From positions 62,001 through 126,000 of the forward strand of contig CAVZRQ010000006.1 in assembly GCA_963777735.1 (NCBI GenBank): DNA of 64,000 nucleotides, written 5' to 3'. Below, piece by piece: positions 44,346 through 53,340 of the stretch (positions within the stretch are counted from its first letter, which is position 1; every line of letters starts with the position of its first letter). The DNA comes from ZC4RG30 sp963777735. Lineage in GTDB: Bacteria; Pseudomonadota; Gammaproteobacteria; Steroidobacterales; Steroidobacteraceae. The notes beneath the pieces were generated by a model. It was not told the origin of the DNA and ran no database searches. It saw only the letters and a list, made by a program, of their open reading frames with translations. Position numbers and translations under genes: made by a program.

Positions 44346-45188
44346 ATGACAGCACTTTCTTCCCTGCGCATCGCCTTGATTGGCGGCGGCAACATGGCAC
44401 GCGGCCTGATTGGCGGGTTGATCGCCAGGGGCGCAAACCCCGCATACCTCACCGTGGCTGAGCCCGATGCAGCCGGCCGTGAAGCCCTGCAGCGCCAATA
44501 TGGTGTGGCAGTGACCGGTGACAACGCGACAGCGGTGGCGGGCGCCAGGGTGATCGTGCTCGCGGTGAAGCCGCAGATCATGGCGCAGGTAGTGCGTACG
44601 CTGGCGCCAGCACTGCAGCAGTCGCGCCCTCTCGTGATCTCGGTGGCGGCCGGCATCCAGAGCAGCCATCTCGTGAGCTGGACCGGCCCCGATGTTCCGA
44701 TGGTGCGTTGCATGCCCAACCGTCCCGCGCTGATCGGCGCAGGCGCCACCGGACTTTATGCCGATGCCTCGGTGGGTCCTGTCGAACGCGAGCTGGCCGA
44801 ACTGGTGCTGGCGAGCACCGGCCTCGCCGTCTGGGTGCAGCGTGAAAGCGACATCGATCTGGTGACGGCGTTGTCGGGCAGCGGTCCGGCCTATTTCTTC
44901 CGACTGGCAGAACTCATGGCCGAGGCAGCCATCGCCCAGGGCCTGGATGCCGGTGTGGCAAGACAACTGGCGGCACAGACGCTGGCTGGTGCGGGACAAC
45001 TGGTGGCCTCCGAGGCAACACCAGACCTTGCGCGCATGCGCGCCGAGGTCACTTCAAAGGGCGGCACCACCGAAGCCGCGCTGAAACGCTTTGAGGCGCT
45101 GGGTCTCGGCAGCACCGTGGCCGCAGCCATGCAGGCCGCGGCGCAACGCAGTCACGAGCTGGCCGAGCAGTTCGGCAACCAGCCTTAA
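44346..45188 (+). CDS. proC: Pyrroline-5-carboxylate reductase
   Basis: A 280-residue enzyme catalysing NAD(P)H-dependent reduction of pyrroline-5-carboxylate to proline. N-terminal Rossmann motif ALIGGGNMARGLIGGL, VLAVKPQIM, the MPNRPALIGAGATG segment and the C-terminal signature region LSGSGPAYFF to TSKGGTTEAALKRFE are all present. Full length. 5 nt after yggS and 16 nt before yggT, so probably one operon. Confidence 0.95.
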   Translation: MTALSSLRIALIGGGNMARGLIGGLIARGANPAYLTVAEPDAAGREALQRQYGVAVTGDNATAVAGARVIVLAVKPQIMAQVVRTLAPALQQSRPLVISVAAGIQSSHLVSWTGPDVPMVRCMPNRPALIGAGATGLYADASVGPVERELAELVLASTGLAVWVQRESDIDLVTALSGSGPAYFFRLAELMAEAAIAQGLDAGVARQLAAQTLAGAGQLVASEATPDLARMRAEVTSKGGTTEAALKRFEALGLGSTVAAAMQAAAQRSHELAEQFGNQP

Positions 45189-45204
45189 CCCCAAGGGCCA
45201 AAGC

Positions 45205-45735
45205 ATGCGGGCGCTGTACTTCCTGATCGACACACTGATCTTCCTCTATCAGCTGGTGCTGCTGCTGCGCCTGCTGATGCAACTCGTTCGCGCCGACTTC
45301 CGCAACCCCATCGCAAGAGCCATCGTGCAGCTCACCGACCCGGTGATCCTGCCGCTGCGGCGCATACTGCCACCGTTGCGCCGCATCGACTCGGCCTCGG
45401 TAGCGGCCATCCTGCTGGTGACGCTGTTCAAGGTCTGGTTACTGCAGGTACTGCTGCTCGGCACGGTGACGCCAGGCGCGCAGACACTGCTGCTCGGCAC
45501 GCTGTTCGACATCTTAGATCTGGTGCTCAGAACCTATCTCTACTGCTTGTTTATCAACGCGATACTGTCGTTCGCCTCACCCGGAAACTACTCGCCGTTA
45601 CAGGCGCTGCTCGCATCGATCTGCAATCCCGTACTCAATCCGATCCGGCGCTACATTCCCTCTGTGGCAGGCCTTGATCTGTCGCCGCTGTGGGCAAGCA
45701 TTGCCATACTGACACTGCTCCAGATTCTTCCCTGA
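45205..45735 (+). CDS. yggT: YggT family membrane protein
   Basis: A 176-residue integral membrane protein with two YggT domains. Each has a helix pair and the SPxxPIRR/DPxxLPLRR-type loop (LTDPVILPLRRILPPL and ICNPVLNPIRRYIP). The role in E. coli is linked to osmotic/ion homeostasis; the mechanism is not settled. The start is ATG at 45205; the frame is open upstream within proC but not homologous. Last gene of the yggS-proC-yggT group. Confidence 0.9.
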   Translation: MRALYFLIDTLIFLYQLVLLLRLLMQLVRADFRNPIARAIVQLTDPVILPLRRILPPLRRIDSASVAAILLVTLFKVWLLQVLLLGTVTPGAQTLLLGTLFDILDLVLRTYLYCLFINAILSFASPGNYSPLQALLASICNPVLNPIRRYIPSVAGLDLSPLWASIAILTLLQILP

Positions 45736-45760
45736 CGCTAAAGTGCTTTGAAAAAAGCGC

Positions 45761-45788
45761 TTGCGCGACATTGTGCATATGCTATGTT
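45761..45788 (+). promoter_or_regulatory. Candidate sigma-70 promoter of the HU-type gene
   Basis: TTGCGC (45761-45766) and TATGTT (45783-45788) are spaced by 16 nt, a fair -35/-10 pair. They fall in the 121-bp gap after yggT and leave about 60 nt of leader before ATG 45857. No other promoter-like pair in this gap looked better. Confidence 0.4.
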
Positions 45789-45856
45789 TCGCGCGGAAAT
45801 ACAGCGGTGCGGATGTTCTGCGCCGGTTAAACACCAAATTGCGGGAGTATCCAGAC

Positions 45857-46168
45857 ATGGCGAAAAAGGGCGGCGCACCGACCAAGTCCGAAATCATGGC
45901 CACCATTTCGAAGGACACAGAACTGTCGCGGAAGCAGGTCAGCGCGGTTTTCGAATCGCTGAACGGCGTCATCCGCAAGAGCCTTCGCGGCCACGGCATC
46001 GTCACGCTGCCAGGCCTGCTGAAGCTCAAGGTTGTGAAGAAGCCAGCCACCAAGGCACGCAAGGGCACCAACCCTTTCACCGGTGAAGAGATGACCTTCA
46101 AGGCCAAGCCGGCCAGCAAGAAGGTTCGCGCACTGCCGCTGAAGAACCTGAAGGCGATGGTCAACTAA
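45857..46168 (+). CDS. HU-family DNA-binding protein
   Basis: A 103-residue basic protein of the HU/IHF fold: the helical N-terminal half (KSEIMATISKDTELSRKQV) and the DNA-binding arm with the signature RKGTNPFTGEEMTFKAKPA. It differs from canonical HupA/HupB by an N-terminal AKKGGAPT tail and a C-terminal ALPLKNLKAMVN extension, a form common in several gammaproteobacteria. GGGAG lies 11 nt before ATG 45857. A strong terminator follows at 46201. Likely a nucleoid protein. Confidence 0.9.
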   Translation: MAKKGGAPTKSEIMATISKDTELSRKQVSAVFESLNGVIRKSLRGHGIVTLPGLLKLKVVKKPATKARKGTNPFTGEEMTFKAKPASKKVRALPLKNLKAMVN

Positions 46169-46200
46169 GACCTGCCGCAAGTCTTCCTCAAGACTTCAGA

Positions 46201-46234
46201 AGCCCGGAAAAACCAGTGTTTTCCGGGCTTTTTT
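46201..46234 (+). terminator. Rho-independent terminator
   Basis: An 11-bp perfect stem (AGCCCGGAAAA with TTTTCCGGGCT, 46201-46211 and 46219-46229), 7-nt loop, then a T-run to 46234. It ends the HU-type transcript. On the minus strand there is no T-run after the stem, so it acts mainly in the plus direction, just before the convergent hydrolase gene end at 46240. Confidence 0.92.
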
Positions 46235-46239
46235 GCTTT

Positions 46240-46893
46240 TCAGGCCCCGCGCAGGAACGGGATGACCTGCGTCTGCAGCGCCAGCAGCTGGCCATGGAAG
46301 AAATGCCCGACTCCCGGCAGCACCACGAGTTCGGGCGGCGGCTGCAACTGCTCGGCCCAGTCGACGACAACGGACGCATCGACGACTTCATCGGCATCGC
46401 CCTGCACGATCAGCCAGGGGCAGGAAGGCACGCTGATTTCACGCGGTGCGCCGAAGTTGCGCCCCAGTGCAGGCGCCACGGTGACCAGACGACTGACGGT
46501 GCCCACACCGCGCGTGGTGCTGGCGCGCAGCGCCACCACACCACCGAAAGAGAATCCACCGAGCCACAACTGCGCATCGGGCCAGCGCTGTCGCCCCCAT
46601 GCGACAGCAGCCAGCGCATCTTCGGTTTCGCCGAGGCCACCATCGTAGGTGCCGGCGCTTGCGCCCACACCGCGGTAGTTGAAACGCAAAGTAGGCACGC
46701 CGAGCTCATGCGCGCAGCGCGCCAGCGTTGTCACCACCTTGTTGTGCATGGTGCCGCCGTGCTGCGGATGCGGATGGCAGACGACCATGAAGGCGGCTGG
46801 CGCAGTTGTTCCCGCCGGCACTTCCACCACAGCCTCCAGCGCGCCAGTGCTGCCAGCCAGCAGCAACGGCTCTGCAACCGGGGCGCCGTTCAC
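46240..46893 (-). CDS. Alpha/beta hydrolase (COG2945-like)
   Basis: A 217-residue cytoplasmic alpha/beta hydrolase. Nucleophile elbow GGFSFGG (Ser), oxyanion region VCHPHPQHGG, acid residue in IVQGDADEVVD, and His in LPGVGHFFHGQ. This pattern fits the short dienelactone-hydrolase-like/COG2945 group, with unknown ester substrates. Its start overlaps the msrB stop by 4 nt, so it is co-transcribed with msrB. Confidence 0.87.
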   Translation of the reverse strand: MNGAPVAEPLLLAGSTGALEAVVEVPAGTTAPAAFMVVCHPHPQHGGTMHNKVVTTLARCAHELGVPTLRFNYRGVGASAGTYDGGLGETEDALAAVAWGRQRWPDAQLWLGGFSFGGVVALRASTTRGVGTVSRLVTVAPALGRNFGAPREISVPSCPWLIVQGDADEVVDASVVVDWAEQLQPPPELVVLPGVGHFFHGQLLALQTQVIPFLRGA

Positions 46894-47291
46894 TCGCCCT
46901 GCCCGCGAAACCCCAGCGAAGCGGAGTTGATGCAGTAACGCAGCCCCGTGGGCTCCGGGCCATCATCGAAAACATGGCCGAGGTGCGCCTCGCAGCTGGC
47001 GCAGGTGACCTCGGTGCGCACCATGCCGTGGGAAGTATCGCGATGCTGCCGGACGCGCTCGCCCGCCAGCGGCAGCCAGAAGCTCGGCCAGCCGCAGCCG
47101 GCATCGAACTTCTTCGCGGATTCGAACAGGTCGCTGCCGCAGACCACGCAGTAATAGGTGCCCACATCGGTGTGTGCGGCAAACTGGCCGGTGAAGGGCC
47201 GCTCGGTGCCCTTTTCCTGCGTCACGTGGTACTGCAGCGAGGAGAGCCGCTTGCGCAGCTCTTCCTGGCTGGGTTTGCGGCTCTGGCTCAT
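46890..47291 (-). CDS. msrB: Peptide-methionine (R)-S-oxide reductase
   Basis: A 133-residue MsrB that reduces methionine-R-sulfoxide in proteins. Zinc site cysteines occur as CVVCGSDL and CASCEAHLGH; GCGWPSFW and the catalytic Cys in RYCINSASLGF are intact. No signal peptide, so cytoplasmic. The gene lies 10 nt after htpG and overlaps the hydrolase gene by 4 nt. Grouping with HtpG suggests oxidative/heat protein repair. Confidence 0.95.
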   Translation of the reverse strand: MSQSRKPSQEELRKRLSSLQYHVTQEKGTERPFTGQFAAHTDVGTYYCVVCGSDLFESAKKFDAGCGWPSFWLPLAGERVRQHRDTSHGMVRTEVTCASCEAHLGHVFDDGPEPTGLRYCINSASLGFRGQGE

Positions 47292-47301
47292 CCGGCTTGC
47301 C

Positions 47302-49188
47302 TCATTTCAGGAGTTTCAGCAGCAGGCTGTTCAGACGGCGGGCGTAATCGCCCGGATTGTCGATGTGACCCTGCTCGGTCAGCTGCGCCTGATCGTACAG
47401 CAGCTGCGAGAGTTCGCTGAAATCCTCGCCGTCCAGGCTTTCCAGGCGCTTTACCAGGGGATGGCCCATGTTCAGCTCCAGCTGCGGCTTGCTGGGTGGG
47501 GCATCGCCACGGCCAGCCGCTGCGAGGATGCGGCGCATCGATTCGCTCATGTCGTCGTCGCTGCGCGTCAGGCACGCCGGCGACTCGGTGAGCCGCTGGC
47601 TGACCTTCACGCCCGCCACCGCATCGCCCAGCGCGGCTGTAATGCGTCCGAACAGTGCCTCGTGGCTGCTGTCTGCAGCGGCAGCCTCTGCCGGCGCCGG
47701 CGCATCGCCGAGCTTCGAGATGTCGAGATCGCCCCGCGCGGCATCCTGGAAGCTCTTGCCGTCGAACTCGTGCAGCTGCCCCATGATCCAGGGGTCTACC
47801 CGATCGCCCAGCAGCAGCACTTCTACCTTGCGGGCGCGCAGCTGCTCGATGAACGGGCTGCTGCGGGCGGCCGCGCGGCTTTCGGCCAGCACGTAGTAGA
47901 TTTTGTCCTGCCCGGGCTGCATGCGGGCCACGTAGTCGGCGAGAGCCACCTTGTCGTCGTTGCCAGCTTCATGGGTGCTCGCAAAGCGCAGCAGCGGCAG
48001 CAGCTTCTCGCGGTTGCTGTAATCCTCGGCCACGCCTTCCTTGATGACCTGGCCGAACTCCTTCCAGAACTTCGCGTACTGGTCGGCGTCGTCCTTGGCG
48101 AGCTTGCTGATCATGTCCAGCGCGCGCTTGGTGAGCGCGCTCTTCATGGCCTCGACTTCCGGATCCTTCTGCAGCAGCTCGCGCGAGACGTTCAGCGGCA
48201 GATCGCTGGAATCCAGCACGCCCTTGATGAAGCGCAGATAAAGCGGCAGGAACTGCTCGGCGTCATCCATGATGAACACGCGCTTCACATGCAGCTTCAG
48301 GCCGCGGGCCGCATCGCGCTGGTACAGATCGAAGGGCGCGCGGGCCGGGATGTACAGCAGGCTGGTGTATTCGCGCTTGCCCTCGACCCGGTTGTGGCTC
48401 CAGGAAAGCGGTGCCTCGTTGTCGTGGCTGATGTGGCGGTAGAACTCGCGGTATTCGTCGTCGCTGATCTCGGTGCGGGGGCGCGTCCACATGGCCTTGG
48501 CCTGGTTCACGGCCTCGAAATCGAGCGTCGCCTCCCCCTGCTTCTGCATGTACACCGGGAACGCCAGGTGGTCGGAATAGCGGCGCACCAGCGAGCGCAG
48601 GCGCCAGCTGTCGGCGAATTCCTTCGCATCTTCCTTCAGGTACAGGGTGACGGTGGTGCCGCGCGCGGCGTGTTCCACGGTTTCCACGGTGAAGTCGCCG
48701 TCGGCAGCGGATTCCCAGCGCACGCCGTTCGCGGTGGGCTCGCCGGCCTTGCGGCTGCGCACTTCCACCTTGTCGGCCACGATGAAGGCCGAATAGAAAC
48801 CCACGCCGAACTGGCCGATGAGGGCGGAATCCTTCTGGGCATCGCCGGTGAGTTTGCCGAAGAACTCGGCAGTGCCGGATTTCGCGATGGTGCCGAGGTG
48901 CGCCACCGCTTCATCACGCGTCATGCCGATGCCGTTGTCGCGGATGGAAATGGTGCCGGCTTTTTCGTCGGCCTCGATCCAGATGCCCAGCTCGCGCTCT
49001 TCGCCTGGGAGTTCGGGGTTCGCCAGCGCCAGGAAACGCAGTTTGTCGTTGGCGTCGGAAGCGTTGGAGATCAGTTCCCGCAGGAAGATCTCGCGGTGGC
49101 TGTAGAGCGAGTGGATCATGAGCTTCAGCAGCTCACGAACCTCGGCCTTGAACCCAAGTGTCTGGGAGGCGGTAGCGGTCTCGGACAT
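47302..49188 (-). CDS. htpG: Chaperone HtpG (Hsp90)
   Basis: A 628-residue protein, the usual HtpG length. N-terminal GHKL ATPase motifs ELISNASDANDKLR, DNGIGMTRDEA and GQFGVGFYSAF, middle domain (WERP-type region WTRPRTEISDDEYREFY) and C-terminal dimerisation domain ending with LLLKLLK. ATP-dependent chaperone. The ATG at 49188 is preceded by GGAGTTTTCC. First gene of a possible htpG-msrB-hydrolase operon. Confidence 0.96.
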   Translation of the reverse strand: MSETATASQTLGFKAEVRELLKLMIHSLYSHREIFLRELISNASDANDKLRFLALANPELPGEERELGIWIEADEKAGTISIRDNGIGMTRDEAVAHLGTIAKSGTAEFFGKLTGDAQKDSALIGQFGVGFYSAFIVADKVEVRSRKAGEPTANGVRWESAADGDFTVETVEHAARGTTVTLYLKEDAKEFADSWRLRSLVRRYSDHLAFPVYMQKQGEATLDFEAVNQAKAMWTRPRTEISDDEYREFYRHISHDNEAPLSWSHNRVEGKREYTSLLYIPARAPFDLYQRDAARGLKLHVKRVFIMDDAEQFLPLYLRFIKGVLDSSDLPLNVSRELLQKDPEVEAMKSALTKRALDMISKLAKDDADQYAKFWKEFGQVIKEGVAEDYSNREKLLPLLRFASTHEAGNDDKVALADYVARMQPGQDKIYYVLAESRAAARSSPFIEQLRARKVEVLLLGDRVDPWIMGQLHEFDGKSFQDAARGDLDISKLGDAPAPAEAAAADSSHEALFGRITAALGDAVAGVKVSQRLTESPACLTRSDDDMSESMRRILAAAGRGDAPPSKPQLELNMGHPLVKRLESLDGEDFSELSQLLYDQAQLTEQGHIDNPGDYARRLNSLLLKLLK

Positions 49189-49252
49189 GGAAAACTCCGG
49201 CTTGGACTAACGGGGGAAACCGTCGCCAAATATGAGGCCGGATCAGGCTAAT

Positions 49253-49360
49253 TCAAGGGGGCGAGGCCGCCCCGCGCCGCCGGCGCCACTGGGCCGCCAG
49301 ATGGCGCCCATAACCCACGATCTCGTCGAGTTCATCCCAAAGCAGCAGCAGGCGTTCCAT
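49253..49360 (-). CDS. Possible 35-residue small protein
   Basis: ATG at 49360 has AGG 8 nt upstream; the product begins MERLLLLWDELDEIVGYGRH and ends in a basic Arg run. It begins 8 nt after the stop of the 73-residue gene. The helical amphipathic start looks more protein-like than chance, but length and GC content mean this could be non-coding. The remaining DNA between here and htpG (49189-49252) shows nothing else. Confidence 0.3.
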   Translation of the reverse strand: MERLLLLWDELDEIVGYGRHLAAQWRRRRGAASPP

Positions 49361-49368
49361 GCGAAAAC

Positions 49369-49590
49369 CTACTTCTTCTTCGGCTGTGTTTCGGATTCCC
49401 AACCCTGGCGGATCTTGTCCGACCAGTTCTTGTAGTTGGCCCAGGTGTTCAGGTTGCGGCTGATGGCGGCATGGCGGCCACGGCCACGCTGCATGCGGGC
49501 GGCCCACTCGGCGTACAGCTCGGAATTGCCGGGGCCGGGACGCTCACCCGTAGCCACCAGATCATCGCCGTGCGGATCATTGTTCGACAT
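49369..49590 (-). CDS. Small hypothetical protein
   Basis: A 73-residue hydrophilic protein without signal or membrane segment. It has a helix-rich, basic and aromatic pattern (SELYAEWAARMQRGRG, then NLNTWANYKNWSDKIRQGW) and a Lys tail. Not recognised. Located between ppnN and htpG in the same direction. Ribosome binding is weak (GGGCGAACGGGT before ATG 49590). The 119 bp between it and ppnN (49591-49709) contain no feature I can support. Confidence 0.5.
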   Translation of the reverse strand: MSNNDPHGDDLVATGERPGPGNSELYAEWAARMQRGRGRHAAISRNLNTWANYKNWSDKIRQGWESETQPKKK

Positions 49591-49709
49591 ACCCGTTCGC
49601 CCTGGCCCGAAGAAATCGGACCGTGTGTGTAGGTGGGAACGAGGGTAGTCAGTAGTGCTGTTAAATCGACAGGAACTGGGTCACGGGAGCGGCAAACATC
49701 GGCCGCCGC

Positions 49710-51095
49710 CTACGTGATGATCCGGTAACAGGGGGTGTAGACGCTCCCGGGAAGTTTCATGCGGCCCTGGGCAACGAATCCGCGCAGCAATTCATCGAGC
49801 AGACGCATGAGTGCCGGGTCGCCGGTGAGCTCGAAGGGGCCATGCGCATCGATGGCAGCAATGCCCTGTTCCTTGACGTTGCCCGCGACGATGCCGGAAA
49901 ACGCGCGCCGCAGGTTGGCCACCAGCAGGTGCTGCGGCTGGTCGCGATGCAGCGCGAGGCCCCGCATGCTCTCGTGTGTGACTTCGAAGGGATGCTGGAA
50001 GTCTTCCGGCACGTGCAGCAACCAGTTGAACGAATAGGAATCGTTGCTGGCGCGGCGCCGCGTGCGCACATGGGAGATGTCTTCCACCATCTGGCGCGCC
50101 ACGGCGCAGGGATCACCGACGACGATCTGCAACCGCTCCGCAGCCTGCGGACCCACTGCCGCATCGATGAACTGGCGGATCTGCGCGAAATAGCCGGCAC
50201 TTTGCTCGGGGCCCGTGAGGATCACGGGCAGCAGCTGCTCCGCGTTGAGCGGATCGAGCAGGATGCCGAGCAGATACAGCACTTCTTCGGCCGTGCCCAC
50301 GCCGCCCGGGAAGATGACGACACCATGCGCCAGGCGCACGAACGCCTCGAGGCGTTTTTCGATGTCCGGCATGATCACCAGCTGGTTCACGATGGCATTC
50401 GGCGGCTCGGCCGCGATGATGCCGGGCTCGGTCAGGCCGATGTAGCGACCATGGTGGTTGCGCTGTTTGGCATGGCCGATGGTGGCGCCCTTCATCGGGC
50501 CCTTCATGGCGCCCGGGCCGCAGCCGGTGCAGACATCCATGCCCCGCAGGCCGAATTCGTAGCCGACCTTCTTGGTGTACTGGTATTCGGGTTCGCTGAT
50601 CGAATGCCCACCCCAGCACACCACGAGATTCGGCTTGATGCGCCGATCCATCACGCGCGCGTTGCGCAGCACGTGGAACACGGCATTGGTGATGTCGGCG
50701 GTGTTGGTGAGGTCGAAGCGGCCGCCCTTGTCGATCTCGTGCGCGATGTACACCACATCACGCAGCACCGCGAACAGATGCTCCTTGATGCCATGGATCA
50801 TCTGCCCGTCGACGAACGCGCCGGCCGGGGCATTGCGGATCTGCAGGCGGATGCCCCAGGGATGGCGCACGACCTTGATGTCGAAATCGCGGTACTGCTC
50901 GAACAGCTGCTTGGGGTTGTCGTTGTCGCTGCCGGAATTCAGGATGGCGAGCGCGCAGCGCCGGAACAGCGGGTGGATGCCGCCCTGCCCGGAGTTCAGC
51001 AGCACGTCGATCTCCGACTGGGACAGCATTTCAAGGCTGCCGCGCGGACCTACGCTCGCGTCGACGAGTTCGGGGAGATCAACAATGGTTTCCAA
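49710..51095 (-). CDS. ppnN: Pyrimidine/purine nucleotide 5'-monophosphate nucleosidase
   Basis: A 461-residue YgdH/PpnN protein (E. coli 454). It splits nucleoside monophosphates into base and ribose-5-phosphate and in E. coli is controlled by (p)ppGpp. The central LOG-like domain has the PGGVGTAEE motif (catalytic Glu) and GCGPGAMKGPMKGA; N-terminal and C-terminal family extensions are present (MLSQSEIDVLLNS; VQNs-like ending CYRIIT). Complete, cytoplasmic. 22 nt after the L,D-transpeptidase gene on the same strand. Confidence 0.93.
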   Translation of the reverse strand: METIVDLPELVDASVGPRGSLEMLSQSEIDVLLNSGQGGIHPLFRRCALAILNSGSDNDNPKQLFEQYRDFDIKVVRHPWGIRLQIRNAPAGAFVDGQMIHGIKEHLFAVLRDVVYIAHEIDKGGRFDLTNTADITNAVFHVLRNARVMDRRIKPNLVVCWGGHSISEPEYQYTKKVGYEFGLRGMDVCTGCGPGAMKGPMKGATIGHAKQRNHHGRYIGLTEPGIIAAEPPNAIVNQLVIMPDIEKRLEAFVRLAHGVVIFPGGVGTAEEVLYLLGILLDPLNAEQLLPVILTGPEQSAGYFAQIRQFIDAAVGPQAAERLQIVVGDPCAVARQMVEDISHVRTRRRASNDSYSFNWLLHVPEDFQHPFEVTHESMRGLALHRDQPQHLLVANLRRAFSGIVAGNVKEQGIAAIDAHGPFELTGDPALMRLLDELLRGFVAQGRMKLPGSVYTPCYRIIT

Positions 51096-51117
51096 AATGG
51101 CTCGCGGTCCCCGGGGA

Positions 51118-51633
51118 TCAGGGCAGGATGTCGATGGGCGTATTGCTGTTGGTCAGCAGCCAGATCTCGAGCATGTCGGAGTTCGAAACCGCGATGCAGC
51201 CGTCCGTCCAGTCGCGCGAGTAGTAATCGGGGTCGCGCTTCAGCTGGTTGGGAAGGCCGTGAATCATGATCGAGCCGCCTGGATCCCGGCCATTGGCCTT
51301 CGCCTGCTGGATATCGCGCGAACTGGGATAGGACACCTGAATGGAAAGGAAAAAATCGCTGCGAGGGTTGCGACGCGTCAGGTAATAGCGGCCCTCGGGC
51401 GTGCGGAAATCACCCACCTGCTCCTTGTGACCCTGTGGCACGAGACCGAGGGACACCTTGTAGCTGCGCAGCACTTCCGAGCCACGCAACAGCTCCATGC
51501 GCCGCTCGGCTTTGTAGACCACGACCTTGGTGGCCGTGGGCAGCGCCTCGGCGCGAGCCAGACTGGTGGCGCCCAGAACGGCGCACAGCAACGCAATCAG
51601 TGAATTGAAAAACCGGCTTCGCAAGCGAATCAC
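51118..51633 (-). CDS. L,D-transpeptidase (YkuD family)
   Basis: About 171 residues with a signal peptide (LIALLCAVLGATSLARA). The catalytic domain has the family His in IMIHGLPNQ and the Cys motif as TDGCIAVSN (SxGC-like with Asp), preceded by LVPQGHKEQVGDFRTPEG. It cross-links peptidoglycan or attaches proteins to it. GTG at 51633 is taken as the start because the signal peptide begins right there; a longer frame to 51753 is open but unlikely. No LysM domain is present. Upstream (51634-51749) is an unremarkable gap. Confidence 0.87.
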   Translation of the reverse strand: MIRLRSRFFNSLIALLCAVLGATSLARAEALPTATKVVVYKAERRMELLRGSEVLRSYKVSLGLVPQGHKEQVGDFRTPEGRYYLTRRNPRSDFFLSIQVSYPSSRDIQQAKANGRDPGGSIMIHGLPNQLKRDPDYYSRDWTDGCIAVSNSDMLEIWLLTNSNTPIDILP

Positions 51634-51749
51634 CTCAAACGGTCGGCAAGGCCCCTGCAGACAGGGTACCGAAATTGATCTCCGCGTTGTAATGCAATAC
51701 CCGCCACGCCGGCAACCTGCCGTGCCACTGCGACACCGTCCAGGGCGAA

Positions 51750-53208
51750 TCAACGGGACGCAACATGAGCCTCGGCCCCGACGGCGTGGTTGCCCGCGAT
51801 GATGCTGTTCCCGCTGGCGACCTGTTCCGGCGCTTCGGATTTCGCCCGAGCGACACGGGTTGCCGGAATATCCGGCAGCCGCAAGGTTGCGCGCACCTTC
51901 AGGGCATCGCTTTCCTTCAATCCATTGAGCTTTGCCACGGTGCTGGTGGTGACGCCATGCTTGCGCGCGATGGAAGCCAGCGTGTCGCCCGAGCGAACAC
52001 GATAGCTGCGGGCGCGGGGTTGGTTCACATACTGTTCTTTCGGATCCAGCTGCTGCGCCAGCGATGCGGGCGTCCAGTTCTGCGATTCTGCTGGCAGGCG
52101 CAGTTTGTAGCCTTTCGGCACATACCGGCGCCCATCCCAGATCGGCGAACGCAGCGCGGGATTGAGGCTTGCCAGCTGTGCGCGGTCTACGTTCAGGATT
52201 CGCTGCAGGGCAGCGACCGGCACAAAGGCCGGAACCTCCACCTCGGTAAAGGCGAGCTCCGGATGTCGAACCAGGCCGCTGAAGTATTTTTCCGGATTGC
52301 GATCGATGGTAAGCGCCGCCAGGAACGACACATAGAAATTGCGCGATGCGAAGCCGAAACTCCTGCTCTGGTACGTGCGCACGATGGTGGCGATATCGGT
52401 GGTGCCCGTTGCATCACGCGCGCGGCGCATGCCTGCCGCACCATGGTTGTAGGCCGTCAGGGCCAGCGGCCAGCTGTCGAGGAAGCCGAAATTGGACTCC
52501 AGCAGCCGTGCGGCCGCTTCGGTGGCACGGAAGGGATCCAGCCGCTCGTCCACAGCATCCGTTACGCGAAGATAAAGCCTGCCGGTGGCGGGCATGAACT
52601 GCCACAGGCCTGCCGCACCGACTTTCGAATAGACCGTCGGGTCGAAGGAGGACTCCACATGCGGCAGGGCCGCGAGTTCCGGCGGCAGACCGAGTTTCGC
52701 GAAGGTCTGCGCGATGTGCGATTCCCAGATGCCCGAACGCTCCAGGCCTGCACGGAAGCGATCGGACTGGCCCAGCTGGAAACGTACATTGCGGGCGGCC
52801 TCCGCATAGCGGGCACTGCTGGCCTGGGTTCCGAAGATTGCTGCCAGGCTCTGCTCCTCCTCGGAAAGATCGGTGGCACCGGCGGCAAGGCGCTTGAGCA
52901 TGGCCTCGATCTTGACGCGCTCCGCATCCACCGCGTCGCGGCGGGCCCTGGGCGTGACATCGCTGTTCGAACTTCAGCTTGCGATAGACCAGCGACAGAT
53001 CGCGCTCGTCGTGCAGGAAGCCTTCGCTGGTGCTGATCTCGCTGTAGACGCGGATCCAGAAATCCACGTCACGCTGCAGTTCGGGCGGATGCGGGATGCG
53101 GCTTTCCGCCGCCTGCGCGAACACCGGCAGCAGCATGGCCAGCGACAGGAAAGTGAGGATAATGCGACGAATGACTAGGTCTCCGGTGCATTGGCAAACA
53201 GGGTGCAT
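51750..53208 (-). pseudogene. MltD-like lytic transglycosylase with LysM, interrupted by a frameshift
   Basis: Signal peptide region (ILTFLSLAMLLPVFAQAAES), then FWIRVYSEISTSEGFLHD in the first frame up to VYRKLKF near 52970. It continues in the second frame as SDVTPRARRDAVDAERVKI, the SLT catalytic region (PHVESSFDPTVYSKVGAAG, LWQFMPATGR) and a C-terminal LysM (YRVRSGDTLASIARKHGVTT). Removing one base of TT at 52966-52967 restores one frame; 1459 minus 1 is divisible by three. The enzyme cleaves the MurNAc-GlcNAc bond with anhydro-muropeptide formation. ATG 53208 or 53229 are possible starts; GGAG lies just before an ATT codon, so the true start is unsure. Confidence 0.82.
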
Positions 53209-53340
53209 CAAGACTATATAGAAGTGCACGTTATGTGAACTGCCAACTGCCGCACGATTCGGGAGGAGCTAAGCACGGCTGACCACGTTGCACGGCTGTC
53301 AGCACTCGGGGGTGCTTGCCTTGATCTGCTCCACCGGCCG

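Noticed and set aside
47158..49251. 697-codon plus-strand frame opposite htpG and msrB
   Set aside because: Antisense shadow of a highly conserved chaperone gene.
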